Notes: generated from the letters alone by a model not told the origin. Counted from the stretch's first letter, positions 34,170 through 43,706 are shown. The stretch: 64,000 nucleotides of DNA from Terriglobia bacterium (GCA_021325235.1 JAJPHN010000006.1:248001-312000), one strand, 5' to 3'. A program made the numbers and translations.

Positions 34170-35798
34170 CTATACCGATGCCAAAGTAGTTACCAAGGCC
34201 GATGCGTCGGGAACGCGCCGGGCGGGATGAATTCTTAGCTCGAGCGCAGGCAGATCATCAGAAGCCGTCTCTATCCGGACTTCAGGGTTGCCGGATTCTC
34301 CGTGCAGAACGATGAACTTCGCGGACCGCCGCTTCCGGAACCAGGCAACCGCCTGCGAGGCGCTAGCGAACCAGGCACCGGCGGTTCTGAGCTCTGACAG
34401 GAGATGCTCATAGAAGGGTCCCCAGCAGCGCTCGGGGGCCAGACTCCGGTCGTGCCAATTCACCACGACACAGCCGCCGCGCCGAACGGCATGCTCGACA
34501 ATCGGCCGGACACGTTCGTTCGCCTGCGCAAACGTGAGGTGCAGGTGAGCCGGTAAGAACAGCGCCGTGTCCATGATATGCAACGGAAGCTCGAGCAATC
34601 TGGTGACCGACACAGGCTTATAAACCTGGTTGGTTCCGGCCCGATATCCGACCGTCTGGTTGTAGCCGAAGGTCGAGTCGTAATCAAGCCCACCCTGTTC
34701 GAGAGCGGCGTAGGAGTCTTCGTCAAAGTACAGCCAATGCATCCGGACGCCGATCTCTCGGGTGTTCGTCACCGCTCGGATTCGCTCGGCTTCCACGCTT
34801 GCCTGCGACGCATTCAGCCAGGCGTCGAGCCCATGTAGCCCAATTTCGGCGCCCCCTGCTTCGAGCGCGCGGATCGAACGAGCGATCTCGCTCAGTTCAT
34901 ATCGTGCTGCCCGATAGGGCGGTGCCGCGCCGGTTCGGGTGCGGCCGGCGTGGCGGGCAAAGGGGATCAGAAAGAAAGTGGACGGCGCTTTATTTTCGAT
35001 TCGAAGATACTGGTTCGCAAATTCGCTCCAGAAATCGCGCGCCAGGCCGAGCAATACCAGCGGCAACTGGAGGGCTGCATTCCAGGTTCGGACAAAATCG
35101 CGCGCGGAGATCCGCTTGCACAAAAAATCCAGAAACGATCCTGCGATGGCCCGCTGAAGGAAGCCAAACATGGTGTGGTCGAAGCGGTGACTGGCAAGGC
35201 GAGGATGATCCACATCGTGGGTCAGACAGCCAATGAAGCTAAAACCGGCGGGCACAGGAGGAATTTCCGCCAGTGACAGTCCACTGGCCAGGATCAATTC
35301 GCGTAACAGTTCGATATGAAGATCCAGGGTGGGAATGGCCGCGTAGGGGATTGGCTGGCCAACTGTGAGGAGATGGCCGATCTCTGAAAACAGGTCGTAA
35401 CCAATCCGGACAACAACTCTTTCACCGAATTCTTGCCGATATGCGACCGGGTATCCGGTGCCGGCATCGATCAGCAGATCGCTGTCCTGTTCGGGAAAGA
35501 GGCGGTGGCGCCCAAACAGGGGGAATTGCCCTTTTGTGAACTCTAACAGAGCGCCGCTCCGCTGTTCTTTGCATGCAAGCGATCGCTGCTTCTCTTCGCC
35601 CGGCAGTGTTTGGCTGCTATAAAGAAGGACCAGCCGGGCCGGATCCGCTTGGTGTGGTATCTCACCGGTCACGAGCAGTAAATCGTATCGGCCGTCCTCA
35701 CGGAAGAACTCCCAAGGCGTCTTGAACAGTTCGAAAAATTCGCGAACCAATTCCTGCTCGCAGGCATGCGCCAGAACGCCAATCACGCTCGTACCCAT
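34170..35798 (-). CDS. Polysaccharide deacetylase-like protein
   Basis: 542 residues with no clear signal peptide. The centre reads FSIGCLTHDVDHPR-like sequence (TxDxD motif, GCLTHDVDHPRLASH), followed by APSTFFLIPFARHAGR and GGAEIGLHGLDAWLN. These correspond to the metal-binding Asp/His set and the His-rich motif of carbohydrate esterase family 4. LDYDSTFGYNQTVGYRAGTN and CVVVNWHDRS complete the fold. The N-terminal 180 residues are unassigned. Such proteins in capsule loci are thought to deacetylate or modify the polymer. Because it lacks a visible export signal, it may act on the cytoplasmic precursor. Confidence 0.75.
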   Translation of the reverse strand: MGTSVIGVLAHACEQELVREFFELFKTPWEFFREDGRYDLLLVTGEIPHQADPARLVLLYSSQTLPGEEKQRSLACKEQRSGALLEFTKGQFPLFGRHRLFPEQDSDLLIDAGTGYPVAYRQEFGERVVVRIGYDLFSEIGHLLTVGQPIPYAAIPTLDLHIELLRELILASGLSLAEIPPVPAGFSFIGCLTHDVDHPRLASHRFDHTMFGFLQRAIAGSFLDFLCKRISARDFVRTWNAALQLPLVLLGLARDFWSEFANQYLRIENKAPSTFFLIPFARHAGRTRTGAAPPYRAARYELSEIARSIRALEAGGAEIGLHGLDAWLNASQASVEAERIRAVTNTREIGVRMHWLYFDEDSYAALEQGGLDYDSTFGYNQTVGYRAGTNQVYKPVSVTRLLELPLHIMDTALFLPAHLHLTFAQANERVRPIVEHAVRRGGCVVVNWHDRSLAPERCWGPFYEHLLSELRTAGAWFASASQAVAWFRKRRSAKFIVLHGESGNPEVRIETASDDLPALELRIHPARRVPDASALVTTLASV

Positions 35799-35825
35799 GA
35801 TCTTTCGATACGATTTTGCAAAGCC

Positions 35826-37094
35826 TTACTCAAGCGCCATCGCCAGTGCCTGCCTGCCCTCGGCCGGCAGCAGGAGGTTCTCGATCGCTTGAACTAACTT
35901 CTTCCTTTCCTCAGGCCAGGTGTGCGCGAGGTAAATCTGTTGGCCGCGGGCAGCGATTGCCGGCAGCTCATCCCGATGCTCGTAGCAGTGCTCGAGACGC
36001 TGTGCCAAATCCGAGGCGTTGCCCGATTCGAAAAAGAAAAGCGACTGTTCGTCGAAGTAGTCGGTGATACCTTGGGTGCGAGGAGCAATGACCGGCTTAC
36101 CCATTACCAGATACTCGAAAATTCGAGTGGGCGTATTGATGTCCGTGAAGGCGTTGCGCTGATTCGGGATGATCCCGATGTCACCGGCTTCGATCTCGGT
36201 GACGAGTTCCTCAAGTGTCCGCGGGCCGCGATAGCTTACCCGATCCCCGAGACCATTGCCGTTCGCCTCCGCGAGGACCTCATCGAGAAAGGGCGTTCTG
36301 CGGCCAAAGATGCGCAACTCGGCACCTGGAATTTTCTCGGCGATTTCTGCGAAGGCCTTCACCGCAAGATCCAGACCGTTGCGTTCGACAATCGACCCGT
36401 GATAGAGCACAACAAAAGGCTTCGGCACTGCAAGGTCGAGAGCCGCCGAGGAACGCACCGGACGCAGCGGAAAGATCTGCTCATCGGGAGAATTCATGAT
36501 GACGCTGATTTTTTCGGCTGGACAGCTGCGCGACGCGAAGATCCGCTGGCAGGCGATGTTCACCGTCAGAACCTGATGCGCTCGCGCCAGGCTCCATTTT
36601 TCGAGCGAGCGCATTGCCTTCACGGCGAAGCTATTCGGGGCGAGACTGTATATGGTTGTCATCAGCTCCGGCATCGGGTCGTGCAGATCGAGAATGACCT
36701 TTGCTCCCAAAGCCTTCGGAAACAGGGCGCTCGCCACCAGCACGTCCGGCATGTTGTGGATATAAACCAGATCGTAGCGACGCCGCAGGCAACGCACGGC
36801 CAGAACCAGCGCCGAAAGGAAAATGAAGCTGGCATAGCGATAGGCGTAGGAGAGCTTGCCGCCGCGTTGCTGGGTGATCGGAATACGCCAGATTCGCAGG
36901 TTTTCGCTCGCTTCGCGTTTCGGCTCGTCTGCCTCACCCAGGCACACCAGATCCAGGCTCACTCCTTGTCGTAGGAGCGTTTCTACGGCGCGGCGGGGCC
37001 GTGGGTCGCCTGGGAAAGCCGAAAAGGTGACCATAGCCGCGTGCTTGCCGGAGAGCGGCCGAGTTGTGTTTACCGGCCGCGAGGGAGTAGCCAT
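35826..37094 (-). CDS. Glycosyltransferase family 4
   Basis: 422 residues. The first 20 may be an overlong start, since MVTFSAFPGDPRPRRAVETL is a more typical beginning. The N-terminal domain has FGD-like PGDPRPRR and YDLVYIHNMPDVLVASALFP. The C-terminal donor domain has FVVLYHGSIVERNGLDLAVKA, GAELRIFGRR and the EX7E-type region IIPNQRNAFTDINTPTRIFEYLVMGKPVIA. The fit with GT4 family enzymes is good. It transfers a sugar from a nucleotide donor; identity unknown. Confidence 0.9.
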   Translation of the reverse strand: MATPSRPVNTTRPLSGKHAAMVTFSAFPGDPRPRRAVETLLRQGVSLDLVCLGEADEPKREASENLRIWRIPITQQRGGKLSYAYRYASFIFLSALVLAVRCLRRRYDLVYIHNMPDVLVASALFPKALGAKVILDLHDPMPELMTTIYSLAPNSFAVKAMRSLEKWSLARAHQVLTVNIACQRIFASRSCPAEKISVIMNSPDEQIFPLRPVRSSAALDLAVPKPFVVLYHGSIVERNGLDLAVKAFAEIAEKIPGAELRIFGRRTPFLDEVLAEANGNGLGDRVSYRGPRTLEELVTEIEAGDIGIIPNQRNAFTDINTPTRIFEYLVMGKPVIAPRTQGITDYFDEQSLFFFESGNASDLAQRLEHCYEHRDELPAIAARGQQIYLAHTWPEERKKLVQAIENLLLPAEGRQALAMALE

Positions 37095-37134
37095 ATATGT
37101 TGTTCCTCGATAGTTTGCTCGACCGACCGGTCGT

Positions 37135-37899
37135 TTACACCGGGACGGAATGGGAAACCGCGGCCGGGTTCTTCCGCAGCGTTTCTCGTTCCACCTTCAT
37201 CTCGTTCGAACACTGAATGGCGTCGAGCAGCACCGATTTCCCGAACTTACTCAGAATTTCAATGTTTGGCATCACGCAGTGGCCGCCGATCACTCCCGGG
37301 AAATACTTGACGCGAGGGAAGAAAGAGATCTCGTCGAAGAACGACGCGACGTCGTCGTAATTCTGTCCGGCGCGGTCGCAGTAGCGCTCGATCTCCTGTG
37401 CCCATGCGATCATCAGGCCGAAGTAGGTGGTTTCGGCCAGCTTAGCCAGTTCCGTCGCTTCGGGCGCCGACAATGTCCGCGTCTTCACTCCCATGCCTTC
37501 GAAATGCTTCGCCGCGAGCTCGCCGTCGGCTTCGCGCACGGGTCCCAGGTACTTGGTATAACTCCGAAGCTCTTCGAGCATTCGGGCATGTTTCCCGCGC
37601 ACTGGGCTGTTGACGACCGCGGCTCCGGTGCGCTCAGCAACGGCTCGGGTAGTGCCTACCCCAACCGTGCTGTTGATGATCGTTACAGCCGGTTGGAAGC
37701 GTTCGATGTAGCGCGCCGTTTCCCCGACGAAATCTTCGATTTCGAAGGGATAGCAGATGTGCAAAACATCCACGCTCCCGACGCCCTGAACGGGCGAGAT
37801 GTCGACGCCAACCGCGTCGTAATACTCCGAGACCAGATCAAGGAGCGGTTTCCCGACCTCGCCCAATCCGACAACAACAACTTTATTTTTCTCTTGCAC
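37135..37899 (-). CDS. Truncated nucleotide-sugar dehydrogenase-like protein
   Basis: 254 residues, well short of the roughly 430 of UDP-glucose or GDP-mannose dehydrogenases. The N-terminal NAD domain is present (VVVVGLGEVGKPLLDLV), then the strand NSTVGVGTTRAVAERTG and SPVRGKHARMLEELRSYTKY. The central helical domain (TELAKLAETTYFGLMIAWAQE) is intact, and IGGHCVMPN matches the catalytic-cysteine motif. The C-terminal UDP-binding domain is absent, with no sign of it downstream. It may be a short stand-alone dehydrogenase of different function, or it may need a partner. The GGHC cysteine is retained, so catalysis is possible. Confidence 0.75.
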   Translation of the reverse strand: MQEKNKVVVVGLGEVGKPLLDLVSEYYDAVGVDISPVQGVGSVDVLHICYPFEIEDFVGETARYIERFQPAVTIINSTVGVGTTRAVAERTGAAVVNSPVRGKHARMLEELRSYTKYLGPVREADGELAAKHFEGMGVKTRTLSAPEATELAKLAETTYFGLMIAWAQEIERYCDRAGQNYDDVASFFDEISFFPRVKYFPGVIGGHCVMPNIEILSKFGKSVLLDAIQCSNEMKVERETLRKNPAAVSHSVPV

Positions 37900-37999
37900 G
37901 CTAATAACTCTCCTTCTAATGGGCTGTGCTACAGCCCGAGTTTCCTTTCAGTGATAAAGTCCTGCTCTGCCGCCACACGGCGGCTATCCCGCTGGTGTC

Positions 38000-40246
38000 T
38001 CATTCGACTTCCAAGATGCGCCTTTCATCGTTTAGGTACTCGGGTTGATCGAGACTATCTCGCGGGACCGCCTCGAAGATGGCGTACGCGTCGGGGCCCT
38101 TCAGCTGTTGGTCAAGCAAAACGTAACCGGGGTGATCGATCAAGGTGAAGTATGCGGCACGGATGCTCGCGCGCGAGATACCGTAGAGGAACAACAAGCG
38201 CGCCTTCGGCAGCAACGACTCGAATACATCTGACGAAAAGCGTTCGCTCCTCCTTCCCGACGCATCGATCAGAACCAGATCAAAATCGGTATCCTGCGGA
38301 CAGAGAGCGTTTCCCGCCACGAGGGCCTCGGTGCGGACAATTCGGATGTTACTCGGGACACGCTGGAGCGCCCCGATCGCTGTGCCTTTGGCGGACCCGA
38401 CGGCAAGGACGCGATCGACCTGCTGCTCGCCGAGCACACTTTCGAGAGCGGCGAAAAAGGGGTGCTTCTTTCGCCCGGAAACAGCATACGGCAGGAAATA
38501 GCCAAACCGGCTTTCGAGGCTGTGCAAGAAGTTCGCGATTGTTCGGCGCGCTTGCTCCCGGCGTTTCGATCGAGCCCGCTGTCTCTCGAATACTGACCTC
38601 GAGGAAGGGAATCGTCCGCGAGGTCCTGTGGCAAGCGTCGGTGCGGGCGCTTCACCCCGTTTCCACGAGGCAAGTGCATTCTCGAAGCGGCCTTGCCCGC
38701 ACGCCTTCAGCATGCGGCCGACATTCTCTTTCCAGTCATCCCAGCTGCGTACCGGAAGCCTGTGAATGCTCGGGCGGAAAGCACCACTTTCATCCGTGAT
38801 CGGAGAGGTATAGCCGCCGAGAAAGGCCGTTAAGGCCCGTGCGCGATCCAGTTCGGGATGTTTCAGCCCCGCGAACTCGTCTGACCGCGCGCGCGCTTCT
38901 TCCAGCCGTCCGGCGCACAGCAGGGCAATCAAAAAGTAAGCCCACTCCACCGGATCCGGATCGGGCGAACGATACTCGGTCAGGAGATATCGGAGGGGTT
39001 TCTGGATCCAGGCGAGCGCTTGGGCAGAATCTCCTTGCAGAAGCCGGCAGAGTGCAAGCCGCAGTTGCGGCTCCGGCATGAAGCGGTAATAGTGCAGACA
39101 CTGAGCATAAGCGCGCTCGGCCTCTTCATAACGACCGTGGACGAGTGCAGAATCTCCTTGCCGCAGCAGATCGAGATGCAGTCCGTTGGACGCGAAATAG
39201 GGGGACGGCGAGGAAACGGAAACGATTTGTAACCGTTCAAACGGCCCAGGCTGGATAATCTTCTCGCCCGGTTTTAACTGGCGCCGCAGGTCGAGCCATT
39301 GTCTCACCTGATCCCGCTGCCGCATCGTGTGCCGCGAGTGAATCAGTTTGTAACCGGCGTCTACGATCGACGCCAGTTTTTCGGGATGGCCAAACAGATC
39401 TGCCAACTTGTCTACAACATCGCTTTCGGTCGCAAAGACGCAGTTGATACCGTCCTCGAAACCGGCGGCGCGCAATGCGGGCGAATCCTCGGTGATCAGA
39501 CACGAGCGGCAGGCGGGTATCTCCAGGTGTTTGCGAACCAGTTCCTTGGCTACCGTGCCGCAGGCGGGTACAAAATTCGAAGCGTTGAGGAGGCGCGCGT
39601 AACGCTCGCCTGTGATGGCCTGCAGCTGGGCTTTGGGGCTGTATCCGGGGTGCGGACAGATCAGCGAAGGATAGCGCGCCGAGACCCGGCGCAGAATACC
39701 CTTGCGCCAGGGGTACAGTGTACCGGTGCTGCCGGTGAACAGCACCGGTATGTTTTTCGCTTCGCCATAGTCGCGATAAGTCTCCGGATCCACAAAGTTC
39801 GGCCAGACGAAGAGATTCGGCCGGAGCGCCTGGGTGTATTCAGCCGCGGTGGTAGCAATAGCGAAGAATGTCTCGACGCCCCACCGTTCCATATCCGAAA
39901 GAAACCCGGCGCGAGCCTCGCAGAATGCATCCGAGTGCATGAGTCCCAGCTTCGGGATTTGGCCGTGCGCCCGCACATTCCGGATTTCAGGACGGCGGCA
40001 GGTTGCAAAGGGAACACCGCTTTCAAACAGGACCAGGTCCGGCTGGTGGCTCTCACACATTTGGCCGTAATCACAATCCTCTGTAACGAGCGTGACTACA
40101 AAAAACTGTGCAAGGCATTCGACGTGCTCGCGTTTGTGATTCAACAGAAACGACGGAAGGCTCTCGTCGTAGCAGTATTGAAAGAAGAGGAGCTTCGGCT
40201 TGTGGGCTTGGGGCACAGTGCGGTCCGCAAAACGAGATTGCGTCAT
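38000..40246 (-). CDS. CgeB-like glycosyltransferase fused to TPR and C-terminal methyltransferase-like region
   Basis: 748 residues in three parts. Residues about 1-325 resemble the CgeB/YkvP-type glycosyltransferase (DUF3880-like) family, with ECLAQFFVVTLVTEDCDYGQ, IPVLFTGSTGTLYPWRKGI and the donor-side RKHLEIPACRSCLITED. A TPR-like repeat follows near 355-470 (ALVHGRYEEAERAYAQCLHY). The final part (about 590-740) has a Rossmann-like methyltransferase pattern, VDRVLAVGSAKGTAIGAL and TDFDLVLIDASGR, but the SAM motif is not canonical. It overlaps the flippase gene by 4 bases. Its role in repeat-unit assembly is inferred. Confidence 0.72.
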   Translation of the reverse strand: MTQSRFADRTVPQAHKPKLLFFQYCYDESLPSFLLNHKREHVECLAQFFVVTLVTEDCDYGQMCESHQPDLVLFESGVPFATCRRPEIRNVRAHGQIPKLGLMHSDAFCEARAGFLSDMERWGVETFFAIATTAAEYTQALRPNLFVWPNFVDPETYRDYGEAKNIPVLFTGSTGTLYPWRKGILRRVSARYPSLICPHPGYSPKAQLQAITGERYARLLNASNFVPACGTVAKELVRKHLEIPACRSCLITEDSPALRAAGFEDGINCVFATESDVVDKLADLFGHPEKLASIVDAGYKLIHSRHTMRQRDQVRQWLDLRRQLKPGEKIIQPGPFERLQIVSVSSPSPYFASNGLHLDLLRQGDSALVHGRYEEAERAYAQCLHYYRFMPEPQLRLALCRLLQGDSAQALAWIQKPLRYLLTEYRSPDPDPVEWAYFLIALLCAGRLEEARARSDEFAGLKHPELDRARALTAFLGGYTSPITDESGAFRPSIHRLPVRSWDDWKENVGRMLKACGQGRFENALASWKRGEAPAPTLATGPRGRFPSSRSVFERQRARSKRREQARRTIANFLHSLESRFGYFLPYAVSGRKKHPFFAALESVLGEQQVDRVLAVGSAKGTAIGALQRVPSNIRIVRTEALVAGNALCPQDTDFDLVLIDASGRRSERFSSDVFESLLPKARLLFLYGISRASIRAAYFTLIDHPGYVLLDQQLKGPDAYAIFEAVPRDSLDQPEYLNDERRILEVE

Positions 40247-41847
40247 ATTCGGTTGACGGAACCTCGCATTCCGCGAAAGATGGTAGCCGTGCGTTGGCTT
40301 CCACGATCGAGTGCGCCCAGCGCCGCGTGCAAGCGACGCGGCAAACGCTCAACAGGTACGGCCGTGAGAAGCTCGGAAACGGAAAAATACGAGCCCCCGA
40401 GAAACCCGACGATTCCGAGCCAAAGGGATATTCGAGCCGACAGCGTAAAGCTTGCGGTTGCCAGGAGAGCAGTCAGCACGGACCAGGACAATATCAGGCG
40501 TCCGTTTTCTCTTGCTAAGCGGAAAGTGCTCAGACGCCGCGCGATGACATAGTTCAGCAGTGTGTGAAATGCGTAAGATCCACAGAAGGCGATCCCGGCG
40601 CCATTCGTGCCGATCCAGCCGATCAACGCCCACGCCAGTGCGAGATACACGACGGCCCAGGCGAAATCGCTCGCCAGGAAAATTAGTTGCCGGCCCTTTG
40701 CCAATACGATGAAACCCATGGGCCAGCTGATCACCTGCAAAAACGTGCCGAGTGACAACCAGCGCAGCAGATCGAGCGCCGGATGAAATTTGGCGCTGTA
40801 AAAGACCAGCAGGATTACGGGTGCGAAGACTAGGGTGGCGAGCACGCCGGGACCAGCAAGCAGGAGCCCAACTTTGGTTTGCTCATTCACGATGGTGTTT
40901 ACTGCCCGATTATCGTTTGCCTGGGCAGTAAGCCGGGGATAGAAGTCGGCGCCCATAGCCTGCAGAATGATGCCTACGTATAACCCGCCGAGCGTCCAGG
41001 CCGCCTGATAGTAACCTGTCGCTGCCACACCCGATCGACGAAGCAGCAGGATCCGGACGGCGTAGGCGGCACCCATCGTGAGGAACCCGCTGATCATGAA
41101 GGCGAACCCCAATTTGAGCAATCCGCTCAGTTCCTGCTTTACATCGGCCGCCGTTACGCGCATGGCCGGGACACGAATCTTCCGGCTGTACCACCAGCTC
41201 GCGGCAATGGTCATAGCCGCAACGCACGCCAGCCCCGGCGCAATTCCCTCTTCGCGGAAAAAGTAGACCAGTGGGATACTGAGCAGAAGACCCAAGCCTG
41301 CGCCGAGCACGTTCATTTTGGCCAGATCGGAAATGCGGCGCATACCTTGGATGAGCGCCGTTTGGCCGTTGGCAACGAGTTTGAAAAGTACGGCGATCGA
41401 CAACAAGCCGAGAGCAGCGGTGTGCTTGGTTGTACCGAATGTCAGCTGCGAAATCTGCCGCGCGAAGACCGCGACCAGCAGCGCTCCGAAAACACCGAGC
41501 AGGAGGGAAGTCCGGCGCAGCACTGCCGCTGTGCGCGCAATCCGAATCTGATCGCCGGTGCCGACCGATTCGGCAATCTGACGCACGCCACTGCTATTTA
41601 CTCCCATCCCGGCGATGCTTTGCGCTACATCAGTTATCGAAGAATAGAGCCCGTTCAAACCAAAGCCGGCCGGCCCGAGCAGGATCGACAGAATTTTGGT
41701 GCGGACAATACCGATTCCGATGTTGAGAACGGTCGAGCCGCCCACCCAGGCCGAAGAGCGCAAGATTTCACCGTAGGAATGCTTCTCGGTAGTGCTTTCC
41801 GGTGCTGACACCGTGACCACCGGCTCTTCCAAGGACACCGATGACAT
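40243..41847 (-). CDS. Wzx-like O-antigen/exopolysaccharide flippase
   Basis: 534 residues with about twelve to fourteen membrane segments. GSTVLNIGIGIVRTKILSIL and LGPAGFGLNGLYSSI at the N-terminus match O-antigen translocases of the MOP superfamily. Further signatures are AMGADFYPRLTAQANDN and VNTIVNEQTKVGLLLAGPG. It would flip the lipid-linked repeat unit from cytoplasm to periplasm. It is 6 bases downstream of the sugar-transferase stop and overlaps the next gene, as expected for a core assembly gene. Confidence 0.9.
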   Translation of the reverse strand: MSSVSLEEPVVTVSAPESTTEKHSYGEILRSSAWVGGSTVLNIGIGIVRTKILSILLGPAGFGLNGLYSSITDVAQSIAGMGVNSSGVRQIAESVGTGDQIRIARTAAVLRRTSLLLGVFGALLVAVFARQISQLTFGTTKHTAALGLLSIAVLFKLVANGQTALIQGMRRISDLAKMNVLGAGLGLLLSIPLVYFFREEGIAPGLACVAAMTIAASWWYSRKIRVPAMRVTAADVKQELSGLLKLGFAFMISGFLTMGAAYAVRILLLRRSGVAATGYYQAAWTLGGLYVGIILQAMGADFYPRLTAQANDNRAVNTIVNEQTKVGLLLAGPGVLATLVFAPVILLVFYSAKFHPALDLLRWLSLGTFLQVISWPMGFIVLAKGRQLIFLASDFAWAVVYLALAWALIGWIGTNGAGIAFCGSYAFHTLLNYVIARRLSTFRLARENGRLILSWSVLTALLATASFTLSARISLWLGIVGFLGGSYFSVSELLTAVPVERLPRRLHAALGALDRGSQRTATIFRGMRGSVNRI

Positions 41848-41853
41848 CGCGGT

Positions 41854-42981
41854 TTAGTGTGCCCCCTGTCCGAAAAGCACCGCACGTGGCGTCTCGATCA
41901 GCGTCTTCACGTCGAGCCAGAGCGAACGCGAAGAGGCGTACCGCACGTCGAGCCGCACCATCTCGTCGAAAGTCACCCGGCTCCGTCCTTTGACTTGCCA
42001 CAGCCCTGTAATGCCTGGCTTCGCTTCGAGCACCCGGCGCCGGTGCCAAGGTGCGTACGCTTCCACTTCGTATGGGATCGCAGGGCGCGGGCCTACCAGC
42101 GACATGTCGCCTTTGAGGACGTTCCAAAGCTGGGGCAGCTCGTCCAGACTGCTCTTCCTCAGGAAAGCGCCTATACGGGTGACACGCGGATCCTTGGTGA
42201 GTTTATACACGCCCTCCTGCGTGCCCGGGCCCGAAGTATTGTTTGCGCTCCCGCGGATCAGTGATTTCACGTACTCGCGATGAATGGCCGGATCGTTGTT
42301 GGCGTACATCGAGCGGAATTTAAGAAACGTGAAGGGCGCGCCATATTGTCCGACGCGTGTCTGACGGAACAGTACCGGACCCCTCGAGGTGCACTTCACC
42401 GCGAGCGCGATCGCGCCGAGCAGTGGCGCTCCAGCCAGGAGACCGAGCGCCGCTCCGGCGATGTCCATGCCGCGCTTGGCAACCGAATAGAAGCTCTTGT
42501 CCTTCTCGACCCGGGTAAGGTCGGTGTACAGGCTCGGGTGGCTCGGCCGCTGGGGCAGGTCGTGATTCCACTCCTCGGGAAACAGGTAATGCGAAATCTC
42601 GATCCGATTGAAATCCTCGAAGCTCAGTTCCCGGTACAAGATCCCTTTGATACGCGCGAGCATGGCACTGGCAATCGTGGCACGCAGTTCTTTCGGAATT
42701 TCGGTAAAGATGAGTCCGAGGACGTTATCCTGCACGTGCCAGCCAAGCGCATCGGTTTCGCGCACGGAGCGTGTAAGCGCAGCCAGAATTCGTGCTACTA
42801 CCTTTCGCTTTCCGGCGCCCTCCTCCATTCCCCCGAGATCGAGCAGCATCAACAAAAAAAGGCGACCTGAGCGTTCGCTGCGCTTGCGTTCAACCGCTAG
42901 CGTCCGCTCGAAAGTTGCTTCTTCGAGCAGCTTGCGGACCGGGGTGTGTAGCCGCGGACGGTAGGAACGGTTCGGGTTCAT
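41854..42981 (-). CDS. Polyprenyl-phosphate sugar phosphotransferase with N-terminal degenerate GGDEF-like domain
   Basis: 375 residues. Residues about 1-140 look like a diguanylate-cyclase fold (FERTLAVERKRSERSGRLF, LLMLLDL, VRETDALGWHVQDNVLGLIF) but lack the GGDEF active-site motif. Residues about 165-370 are a bacterial sugar transferase of the WcaJ/PglC class. A hydrophobic membrane hairpin (GMDIAGAALGLLAGAPLLGA) is followed by GPVLFRQTRVG, FTFLKFRSMY, SLDELPQLWNVLKGDMSLVG, PRPAIPYEV and KPGITGLWQVKGRS. It transfers a sugar phosphate to undecaprenyl phosphate, starting the repeat unit. The N-terminal domain may be regulatory. Confidence 0.9.
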   Translation of the reverse strand: MNPNRSYRPRLHTPVRKLLEEATFERTLAVERKRSERSGRLFLLMLLDLGGMEEGAGKRKVVARILAALTRSVRETDALGWHVQDNVLGLIFTEIPKELRATIASAMLARIKGILYRELSFEDFNRIEISHYLFPEEWNHDLPQRPSHPSLYTDLTRVEKDKSFYSVAKRGMDIAGAALGLLAGAPLLGAIALAVKCTSRGPVLFRQTRVGQYGAPFTFLKFRSMYANNDPAIHREYVKSLIRGSANNTSGPGTQEGVYKLTKDPRVTRIGAFLRKSSLDELPQLWNVLKGDMSLVGPRPAIPYEVEAYAPWHRRRVLEAKPGITGLWQVKGRSRVTFDEMVRLDVRYASSRSLWLDVKTLIETPRAVLFGQGAH

Positions 42982-43706
42982 GGATGCTTCTCCTCGCGCC
43001 GATCGCGTAGAAAGCGCGCCGGTACGCCCGCGACGATGGCATACTCGGGAACGTCCTGGGTCACGACCGCCCCCGCTCCCACGATTGCGTGCGCTCCTAC
43101 CCTCACGCCCGGCAGAATGCTCGCGTTCATGCCGACATCCGCCCCGAAACCGACGCGCACCGGTTTGATCACAAGCCCGGTTCTGATAATGGGGTCGGTG
43201 ATCGGCATACCGGTGTGGGCCGAGCCGAGCACCTTTGCCCCCGGTCCCCAGCCGACATAGTCCTCGATCACCAGATCACGAGCGTCGAAATAGGCCTGCG
43301 GCCCGATCCAGACATGATTCCCGATCCGACAAGTGCCATCGAAACGGCCCTGGATCATGCATTGCGCGCCTAGAAAGACCGAATCGCCGAATTCCATTGT
43401 TTCGGGATGCTTAAGAACGATGTTCGGCCCGACTTGCAAGTCGTTCCCGGTGCTGCGACAAACGGCGCTGAGTAGAATACGCCGCATCCGCTGATCGAAG
43501 GCGTTCTCGCCAGCGGCAAAACGGGTGAGCAGATCGAGTAATTCCTGCCGCGAATGAGCCTCTCGCAAAGAGAGGGCCAATTCGCGTTCGAAAGCCGGAT
43601 CCTGTCTGTCGGTACGGCGACCGAAAGTCGCAATGACTTCGCGCGGCGTCCCACTCTGGGGAACGGCGCCAGGCGTCTGGCCGTTGGTGATCGTGAACTC
43701 GTTCAT
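42978..43706 (-). CDS. Left-handed beta-helix acyltransferase (WcaF/LacA-like)
   Basis: 242 residues. Hexapeptide repeats run from about residue 90 to the end: MEFGDSVFLGAQCMIQGR, RIGNHVWIGPQAYFDARD, FGADVGMNASILPGVRVG and AHAIVGAGAVVTQDVPEYAI. These are typical of sugar O-acetyltransferases using acetyl-CoA. An N-terminal 80-residue helical region is less conserved. It overlaps both neighbours by 4 bases, so it is translationally coupled with the sugar transferase and the upstream oxidoreductase. Confidence 0.9.
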   Translation of the reverse strand: MNEFTITNGQTPGAVPQSGTPREVIATFGRRTDRQDPAFERELALSLREAHSRQELLDLLTRFAAGENAFDQRMRRILLSAVCRSTGNDLQVGPNIVLKHPETMEFGDSVFLGAQCMIQGRFDGTCRIGNHVWIGPQAYFDARDLVIEDYVGWGPGAKVLGSAHTGMPITDPIIRTGLVIKPVRVGFGADVGMNASILPGVRVGAHAIVGAGAVVTQDVPEYAIVAGVPARFLRDRREEKHP

